Shown here in pieces: positions 46,864 through 54,401 of a stretch of DNA of 54,401 nt. Each line of letters begins with the position of its first letter. The first letter of the stretch is position 1. The position numbers and the translations under genes are program-made. The DNA is from Phanerochaete sordida (taxonomy: Eukaryota > Basidiomycota > Agaricomycetes > Polyporales > Phanerochaetaceae), in contig BPQB01000128.1 of the NCBI GenBank assembly GCA_019973155.2, positions 1-54,401 of the forward strand. Direction: 5' to 3'. The notes under the pieces are model-generated. The model saw only the letters and a list, made by a program, of their open reading frames with translations, did not search any database and was not told the origin of the DNA.

Positions 46864-48861
46864 CTACGCAGCCTCCACCCCAATATTGCCTCTCTTTGGC
46901 TCCAGCGCGAGGTCGGCCAGCGACGTCTGGCCGGTCTGCCACAATGCAGCGGAATGGTGAGCGCGCCGTCCAAACGAGCGCAGAGCAAGCACGCACCTCC
47001 ATGTGGGTGTCCTTGCCGCTTTCTGTCACACATACCTCCGATCCCGCCAATCCTGCACGCACGAGTGCGCCCGGAAGCTGCGAGAAGTGCACGGAGACTA
47101 CGCCGGGCGCGTGCCGCGTGCGCAATGCGCCGCGGCTGTTGAGCAGCGCAAGCAGCGAGTTTGCCATTACTGCCAATGTACGTGTTATCGGTAATGCTGA
47201 TGTGAGAGAGGAGAGGGGACTGACGTTTGGGGAGGAGCATGCCGAATAGGAGGAACACGAAGTTGTGCGGCGCCGCGGCGTACTGAGCAAAGCGTGAGCA
47301 GACGCGGAGGGAGAGAGGGGAGGCGCATACCGCGATAATCGACGCGAGCGACACAGAGCTGCAGCACGGCAGTCAGCACCTGCAGTGTGTCGAGTAGTGC
47401 CGCAAACGCACCTCGTCAACGTGCACGTGCTCACCGCGAACAGGATCAATGTGCTGATGAGCGAATTGGTCCTGCGCCGCGCGTCCGAGCCGCGTCAGCC
47501 TGCGTGCGCGCAGCAAGAGCGGGAGGAGACGCACCGCGCGAAAGACGAGCGGCTCCGGAAGAGGAGCGTGCAGAGCGAGGCGGCGATGGCGCAGTCCGTG
47601 AAAGTCTGCAGGCCGTACATCACGAACCAGAGCCACTGGATGTGTGTCAGGCGTATCATTGCGAGGAAGGAGAAGCTACACACGGAGTATTTTGCCTGGA
47701 GCTCTGCGTAGGAAGGCATCTTGATACTACGCGAAGCGGTCAGTCGGGCGCGGGGTGCGACGGGAGCGCCGTGTAGGGGACGTACATGATGATGCCGATC
47801 GCTGGACATGATGTGAGCAAACGGTTACGGCCCTGTAGAGAACGTGGCAGCGAAAGCTACGTACCGATGCTTGCAGCTGCCAGCGCGCTACCGCGTCAGC
47901 ACTGGGTGAACGGATACGGCGAACGGAGATAAGGCGCACCACAGCTGACGACTTGGGACGGGACCTGTGATCGCGCCGTCAGCGTGGCCCTCGCCAGAAC
48001 AGCGTCGCACGTACGATGAAGACGAGCGGCCACTTCTTCCCGCTGACTGAGCATGCACACTCAACATTACATCGGTACTCAGCTGATGGAGGGACGTACG
48101 TTTGTAGATTCTGTGCGAGAAGAGCCTACAGATGAAAGAAAGCCGTCAGCAAGGGCTCCCGCCTGAGCTCAGAGAGCGGCGCACAGCGTGACGGGCATCA
48201 TGGTCAGCTCCTGGCGCAATGTTTTAGCACGCCTCTCTTTACGAAGTCAAGATCACGTACCCCCGCAAACAAGGTAGATGCAAGGCTCCTGAGAGTCTGG
48301 TAAGTGGCTAGCAAATATAGCATGTCCCCAACTAGGTACTTACCAGATACATTGCGTCAATGCGAGTGGGTCCATAAAGTCGGTAATCGCGTAGGTGTAG
48401 AGCCCATGAGACATGAAGGCGAGATGCAGGCCGTCTGCGAGCCTGAGCGCCGTCGCAGTTGTCATTACTCTTGCACGTGCGATTCGCAGACCGCAATCGC
48501 GTACCAGATAAACAAAATCTACAATCATCGTCAGCGCAGACGACAAGGAGCAGTGATCGCGGCTTACGGTCCCCCTCGCCCACAGGCTGTCCCGAGCGTT
48601 GCGGTGGAAGTAGAGGTAGGTCTGCACGGTCGCGGCACCGAACAAGCTGCACCATGCAGAGGTCATATCAGCGCCTTTGCCAGCTTTGGGCAGCTTGGTC
48701 ATGCTCACAACGATATGAGGACCTCGCCTACAGGAACTATGAGCACGCGACAACACCAAAGAGCGAATACACACACCAACAAACAGCGCCCCAAGCGTGT
48801 TGTCGAGGTGCAGGGACCCTGGCGGAAGCAGAGGCAGCGCCGGCGACGTGGCGTTCTCCAT
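46864..48861 (-). CDS. DUF6534-type multi-pass membrane protein
   Basis: The start MENATSPALPLLPPGSLHLD followed by NTLGALFVGV is typical of this basidiomycete family. Further exons encode LFGAATVQTYLYFHRNA, LAFMSHGLYTYAITDFMDPL, FSHRIYKLSGKKWPL, a WLWFVMYGLQTFTDCAIAAS helix, NSLISTLILFAVSTCTLT, HNFVFLLFGMLLPK and NSLLALLNSRG, in that order. At least ten short exons are separated by 45-130 nt introns, so exact borders in the middle are approximate. The model ends TGQTSLADLALEPKRG..EAA with the stop at 46864. Several hydrophobic helices suggest a seven-helix membrane protein of unknown function. The long open frame continuing to 46607 is unspliced shadow. Confidence 0.75.
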
Positions 48862-49699
48862 AACTTACTCTCAGCACGACGAGACAGGATATGCGAGGTA
48901 TCGATCGGACGGCCTGACCCTCACAGTCCGTCCCTGTGCATTATGTGCAGGCCGCCATGCAGGCTGTGGTCTTCGGCTTTGATTGTGCGTCGGCGCCGCA
49001 CGGCGACTTGACGGCGACGATCCTCCGCGTGTATCACGAACAAAGCGCACCCGCAATGTATCTCTGATAGGTACCTGTTTGGACGCTTGCGGTTGACAGA
49101 TTGCAGGGCGAAACACGGAGGTGATGGGATAATTGATGCTTTTGTGGATTCATATGGGTGCATAGGACAGAGCAGCCGAGTTTTGCGGGTGACGGAGATG
49201 GGGATGCGCTTACCCGCGTGCTCTAAGCTTGGCCTGATGAGGCACATCTTCGTGGCGCTGTCGTTCCTGGGAGATCTGATTACAGTTCAGTATGGCAGAA
49301 ATCAGATAGGACAGTCGTGTGGTCTACGCGTTTGGCTGTGCTACAGTCAGCCGCTTTCCTCTCCTCCGCCGTTCTGACTCACCGTCAATCATGCCCACAT
49401 ATCACCAAAGTATCTCCGCGATCTCGGACGCCGTCCTCTCTGAGCTGGTTTTGATTCCTCCACGGCAATGTTCAAAATCATTCCAATGGATGTGCCCCAT
49501 AGGCAGCCGCGAACTCCCGGATGGGTGTCCTATGGGAACAACGCGAGGGGGCGCAGCGGAAGATGGACGACGCAACCTCGGATTAAGGGCCCCAGCTGCA
49601 GTAGCAGAGGAGCGGCAACAGTGTACCGGACACAGTAATGCTCAGGCTGATGAGTGGCCATATGAAAGATGAGGCGATGATGAGCATGGACACGCGCCG
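48862..49699. other. Intergenic gap, no gene supported
   Basis: This is the upstream region of the membrane protein gene, followed by unassigned sequence leading into the oxidase relic. Confidence 0.45.
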
Positions 49700-50200
49700 T
49701 TGCCGGTAGTCAGCGTACGCGCGCAACCGCTCTGACCTTGAGAATCCGAGAGCTGCGACGGCACTAGGCCTAAAGCTCGAGCCCCGTGCGAAGGAGATCC
49801 TCGAGAAGCTTGCGGAGCTCGTCAGGCACCCCTGGCTGCGCCACAGGAGCTGCAGTGCGTCAAGTCAGCAGGGTGGGCAGAATGATGATGTTGATGCACA
49901 CCTAGGTACGAACAGCGAAGCTCCGAAGGACGAGGTCGGGCATAATATTCAGGGCGACAGGACTTCACCAGGAGCAGTACCCGCGACTGCAGCAGCTCGA
50001 AAGAGATTGTGACCTGGAGATAGCCTTCGACAAGTGGTCTGCCGCCCATCCTGCCGAGGACGAGGAGGACGAGCCGCAGGAAGTATCTCTGCCGGGGCAC
50101 GACAGCTTATCTCCGTCACTGTTTGCTTGATACAGCAGAAGAGGCTGAGATTTGCAAGTCTCAAGTCTTCGTTGTTCTATATCTGCGTATCAGCGTAGCA
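49700..50200 (+). pseudogene. Decayed 3' part of an FAD-linked oxidase gene
   Basis: YARNRSDLEN, LKLEPRAKEILEKLAELV and a DKWSAAHPAEDEEDEPQ-like end align with the last exons of oxidase copies A and B, with frame changes and missing bases between. The relic also retains the 3' flank motif (TATATCTGCGTATCAGCGTAGC near 50,178), so DNA including non-coding sequence was duplicated. It lies tail-to-tail with the intact RPP1 gene. Confidence 0.75.
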
Positions 50201-50327
50201 AATTTCGCTCATAGAGATGCCACTGCAGTACTTTGACAATGCCCTGATCCTGCTGCCATTAAAGGTGGACCAAGGTATCGACAAATGCCACAAGAAACAT
50301 CGACGGGTATGGGAGTCGACAGAGTGC

Positions 50328-51672
50328 TCAGCTGCCGCCCTTTGCACCAGGCCCTTTTGCCTTCCTTTTCTTCCTCTGCGTCTGCTCTTCCACCTTCCCT
50401 GCTGGCTTTGCGGCTGCCAAGGGTTCTACTGCCGATGCCGCGTCGTCATCTGGCCGCGTCCGCTTTTTGCCGTTCATTTTGTCTGGACCAGTCTCGGCGG
50501 GCGGAGGTGTCTCTGCTTCTGCCGCCACTGTGGGCTCTGGCGGTGCCGCTGGTTGTGAGGATGACACTTCAGGGATGATAACCGTCGGCTCAGAGAAGAC
50601 GGCTCGGTACGTTCGTCGTGTCTCTGCAGAGGTTTGGTCAGGTGGCGAGCGGCGCGTACGAATCATTCAGGACGTACGTGCGCGGAGGATCAAAGACTGC
50701 GGAGTTTTCGTCAACGCGTCGTGTGCGACATTTTGTGGAAGCCCGAGTAGGGTAATCCTGTCGGTACCATGAGTCCGATGGCAGAAAGGATGCAGCAGTC
50801 CACGCACAAGTTGCCAACGTCTCGCGGTGCACGCAGATCCGCCTGGTTCGCGACACCGCCGGTAACGAGGATGCCCTTGCCCTTCGTCACGCGCACGACC
50901 TCGCGGGCGGCCGCCCACCAATTACGCTTCGCACCCGCACCGCTCTCGCCTCCTGCACTCGCACTCGCAGCATCGCTTTCTGCACCGAGCGCACCAGCAT
51001 ACGGTAGCTCAAACACCGCGCCGTTCTTGAGCGCGGTGCGTACGAGCGTGTGCTTCAGGTTGAAGGGGAGTCGCGGAAGGGTGAGTGGGAGGGTGATGAT
51101 GTGCGCGGTGAGCGGCGAGGGCGTCGTGTGCGAGAGGCAGGCGAGGGAGAAGGATGTCGCGGTTGTAGGCAGGAGGGCTATAAGGTCGTACGGCGCGACC
51201 AAAGAAGCATTTCCTGTCGTCTGCGCGTGCGTGAATAACTTCAGGAAAGCTCGTGCTGGAGACATAGTAAGACGCACCAAGCCGAACCCCTTCTCGCTGT
51301 CCTCGTCCAGCACTATCGTCAGCCGCTTCAAGAATGCCACTCCGCTGCGCTTCCGCAGCCGTGCGAGCAGCGGCTCGACGACATTTACATGCGTCTTCGG
51401 GTCGATCTTCTTCTGCACCGTCTGGTTCAGAGCGAGAACGGTGTATCCTACTGCCCTGTTTACGTCAGTTTAGTTCAGATAGCATGAGCCCAGGACGTAC
51501 AATACACCAGCAGGTCTATCCTCGCCTCAATTGCGGCGAGCTGGGCGGGAGTGAACGACACCGCGGGCTGCTCTTTCTGTGGCTGCTGGGCCTGTTTGCC
51601 CTTGTTCTTCTTCGATTGTACCGGCGCAGCATCCGCTACCACAGGCACAGGAACGTTGAGGTCGATATACAT
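50328..51672 (-). CDS. RPP1: Ribonuclease P/MRP protein subunit, Rpp1/p30 family
   Basis: Five exons (51672-51506, 51455-51278, 51220-50808, 50757-50678, 50623-50328) give 377 residues. MYIDLNVPVP at the start, AVGYTVLALNQTV, APYDLIALLPTTATSF..LACLSHT, the FELPYAGAL segment, EVVRVTKGKGILVTGG and DVGNLITLLGLPQNVAHDAL follow the TIM-barrel-like p30 fold in order. The ~100-residue C-terminus is Lys/Glu/Ala-rich and disordered. The protein is a core part of RNase P and RNase MRP, which process tRNA and rRNA precursors in the nucleus, and it is essential in yeast. It is tail-to-tail with an oxidase relic, and a decayed copy of it lies at 45900-46600. Confidence 0.9.
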
Positions 51673-51954
51673 AGCGTCGGAGGGAGGCTCGTGGTCGAGC
51701 GAAATGAAGAGTGAATGGTGCTAAAGCGCCGTGCTCATCTCAAATCCCGCACATTTCCAAATATGGAGCGACGGCGGGGCGCTCGAAACAGATGCACTCT
51801 GCACAACGCCCCAGTTCTTGGCCCACGACCATTACGATTACATACAAAGCTACGCTAACCAAATACACAGCTACGTGCGAATATATACCCCGTGTCCGCG
51901 TTCCGACAAACCAATTCATGAAGACATGGCGCAGACATCGTAAGGAAAGGACGA

Positions 51955-53991
51955 TCAAAGGAGTGCGAGTGCGGTGACCAAGCCACAGAGCGCAAGCGAT
52001 AGAGATGCGGAGACAATGCCGTGCGTACCACGCGCCGCGTTGGCCGATGCGTCGGTGTTCGTGTTGCTGACGGAGGTCGCCTGGGGCACGCCGCCGACGC
52101 CCGTCGCGGACGCCGCATATGTACCGGACGGCGCAGCGTGAGACGTTGCTATAGACAAAGTCAGAAGTAGTCGTACCAATACTGCGACAAAACGTGCCTG
52201 CAAGAGGAGCGTTGACGGCCTCAGCAGCGGAGATCGCCTGCTTCAGCCGTTCGCCGCCGTCGCTCGGGACCGTGGACATCAGGCCGATGCGCGGCGGGTC
52301 TTGCGACGGTCTCGTGAGATTGCCGTAGTAGAACGCTGCGAGCACACTGGTTGTATGCGGTCAGCAGCGAATCTCTTGCAAAGATAACAGAGAGCGCACG
52401 ATTTCAGAAACGGATCTCCAAGACTCCAGCTGTACAAAAAGCCGTCTGCGCTCGGCGGGTCCGTGACAGCAAGGTTCGCTGAGCACGCCGGCTCATTTGA
52501 CTCAGACGTAGTCTGGTGGATAAAGTCTCGCGGGTCGATAGGGAAGGATTTGCCCCCGATGAGGAACGTCAGGTTGTGTGGGACTGAGCAGTCGAAGGTC
52601 TCTCCGCCCAGTGAGTCCATAATGGACGCGATGACATCTTGCGGACCGCGAATGAGCGAGTTGCCCTGTAAAACAGTCAGCGTTGGGTACCAAAGAGTAT
52701 CTCAAGAACGAACTGTGTCGACCAGGGCTGACAGCGTGATCGTCGGCGCGGAGAGCGCTGAGCGCGCCAGCTTTGCGCCGTCAAAGTAGACATCGTCGAT
52801 GGCGATTTCCCAGACCAGCGGGTAAACCTGCAAATCTGCTCAGCGCACCGCGCACGCGACTGCGAACGTAGTTACTGACCTCATTCGGCGCGTCCGTAGG
52901 TGGGGGCAAGCCATGTTCTGCCACAGAGTACGCGCGCAGCGGTACCCAGGTTAGGCTCTCCGACGCGATCCCGGAAGGTAGCTCGCCGATAGACAGTTGG
53001 CCGACATTTCCGCCAATGTCTATCGAGTCGCGTTGAAGCGTTGTCGCAAACATGGGCTGCGCAAGTTCATGCTGGCTGATCATACGCGAGAATAACGGCC
53101 CCAGGGTCGCGAAGGAGTCAATAAACTCTGGAGTGGACAACGCTGTCGCGTTCTGCCGCTTGGCGTGAGCTTGTGGCGGGACGGAACTGAACATGAAGTC
53201 GAAGCTCGGGAAAGCTGGGCGGTGGTAGTCCAGGTCCATGTGAACGCGTTTTCCCTTTTTCGTTGGCACACCGCTCAGTTGCGCTTGGATCAACTGTCGC
53301 CACACGACGCTGCAATAACCCGAGAGGTCTTCGAAATGCTCGACAGACGCAAGACATAGACGGACCTGATCGCGGGGAACCCGAGTCCCAGAATTCCAGC
53401 GGAGCCAGTCTCGAGCACGGTTGTGTTTGTGTCCACGATGGCCGCGAGGTACTGGTCTTGTAGTGAGAGCCCAGCGATGCCGGCCGCGTCCTTGCCGATA
53501 GGCCCAGTAGCATGTGTGCCGGTGCGAGAGTCGCCGTAGAGGAGCTGAACAGTCAAGCCAGAGGGCGAGAACGTAGTTTGTGGGTAGAGAGGGACGGAAG
53601 AGGAGCAGTTGCCGATGCAGGTGTCCGAAATAACCCAGAGGTCCGCAGAGCCGGTGTCTGCTCGCCGTCAGTGCTGCCCGCCATCGCGTAGAGCATGGCA
53701 CACACCGAGTACCAAAGGCGTCTCGACTTCGCCGACTTGCACGAGTACGTTGTAGGTTCTGAACGCGCATATATGCAGCTCAGCCAACAGCAACTGCAAA
53801 AACGAGCCCACTTACACGTCCACGAAGTCGCCGATGCCGATGCTCGCGTTCCCGGCGCGCTTGTGCAGCCCTTCCCGCCGCACCTCCCTCCGGACCAGCG
53901 GTAGATGTATGCCCTTGCGGGGCTCGTTTTCAAGAGCGAGGACATGAGACGAGATCAGAGATAGGCTGAGGACCAGAGACCAGAAAGTCAT
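51955..53991 (-). CDS. Aspartic protease (peptidase A1), probably GPI-anchored
   Basis: Eight exons (53991-53816, 53758-53706, 53657-53366, 53309-52880, 52827-52714, 52665-52400, 52346-52198, 52148-51955) give 557 residues. Residues 1-19 (MTFWSLVLSLSLISSHVLA) are a signal peptide. The first catalytic motif is LVLDTGSADLWV (Asp77) and the second ALVDTGNSLIRGP (Asp354). VQLLYGDS carries the flap tyrosine. The tail is Ser/Thr/Ala-rich, with a hydrophobic end (SLSLALCGLVTALALL) after an Asn/Ala/Gly stretch, as in GPI-anchored yapsin-like proteases at the cell surface. A propeptide with RREVRREGLHKR may be a Kex2-type processing site. The last intron needs a GC donor (GCAG|GCACGT); a GT alternative would be only about 40 nt long. 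Confidence 0.88.
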
Positions 53992-54401
53992 GAGGCGTGT
54001 CGTCGCGGCCGATGCTTTGCGGGTATCGTTGGGTATCTCTTGAGGAGGAACGAAAGAGAGACGGAAAAGACGGCCTGGCGGCCTACACCCGCCAGTGATA
54101 TGCCAAGAATTCGCCTAGGTCTGAGCGTCCGAGGTGGTGGTTGCTCATGAAGTCGTTTCTGCCGAGACCGCCTGCCGCCCGGATCCTCGCGCGGCATCTT
54201 CGCCTCCAACCACCACCTTGCCGGTCGGCACTACACACTAAACAAGACTCACTCACCATGTCGCAGGCCGTTCCTTACAGCTGGTTCGGGAAATAATGGG
54301 AATGCGCGTTTTTTTTCGCGCCCGTCCCGAAATGGAAATCCCCGCGCAGCGCGACCGCGGAGCGTGCGCTGCGACTCCTCTGCTTGGAACTCCCGCCTTC
54401 T
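53992..54401. other. Upstream region of the aspartic protease gene to the window end
   Basis: Probable promoter sequence. A 73-codon minus-strand frame (54209-53988) overlaps the protease start and has no domain. The last 100 bases are GC-rich with a short T-run, and no feature is recognised. Confidence 0.45.

Noticed and set aside
46607..47449. 280-codon minus-strand open frame
   Set aside because: It reads through introns of the DUF6534-type gene and past its stop; only parts match the family.

Overview
This is a gene-dense nuclear window from a filamentous basidiomycete, most likely an Agaricomycete such as a polypore. The evidence is GC-rich coding sequence, many 45-60 nt introns with GT..AG borders and CTGAC-like branch points, and typical basidiomycete families: expanded F-box-like proteins, DUF6534-type membrane proteins, a Polyporales-type small secreted protein, FAD-linked oxidases and PEBP-like proteins. 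I see no rRNA, tRNA, CRISPR or bacterial signal. Gene models below were spliced by hand; most restore an exact multiple of three across all exons, which supports them.

Left part (1-26 kb). A LINE-type retrotransposon ORF (gag-like plus endonuclease) runs off the left edge on the minus strand. Next come a salicylate-hydroxylase-like FAD monooxygenase (-), an F-box-like gene (+), a small secreted protein (-) and a second F-box-like gene (-). A GH13 alpha-glucosidase (-) follows, with one apparent frameshift. Then, all on the plus strand: a dual-specificity phosphatase, a Dnf-type P4-ATPase lipid flippase, an RS-rich putative splicing protein and a multi-pass membrane protein.

Middle part (26-39 kb). 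This is a duplication and decay zone. An F-box gene at 27.5-30.9 kb carries a 1.7 kb hAT-like element inside its single intron, with a perfect 8 bp target duplication. Its paralogue at 36.6-38.4 kb is uninterrupted and has a 21 bp minisatellite coding a charged helix. Between them lie rearranged relics: a full-length dead F-box gene, PEBP and FAD-oxidase fragments, a poly(A)-tailed retroposed insertion flanked by a 15 bp duplication, and a dead FAD-oxidase gene.

Right part (39-54.4 kb). Two divergent PEBP (-) / FAD-linked oxidase (+) pairs lie in tandem. Both oxidases are intact with identical exon architecture; the first PEBP copy looks decayed. Beyond the second oxidase is a dead copy of the RNase P/MRP subunit gene RPP1. 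About 4 kb further on is the mirror situation: a dead oxidase next to an intact RPP1. A duplicated convergent oxidase/RPP1 pair therefore seems to have lost opposite members. A DUF6534-type membrane protein sits between these units, and a GPI-anchored aspartic protease closes the window.

Functionally the genes do not form one obvious pathway. The strongest themes are segmental duplication with differential gene loss, F-box family turnover and transposon insertion.
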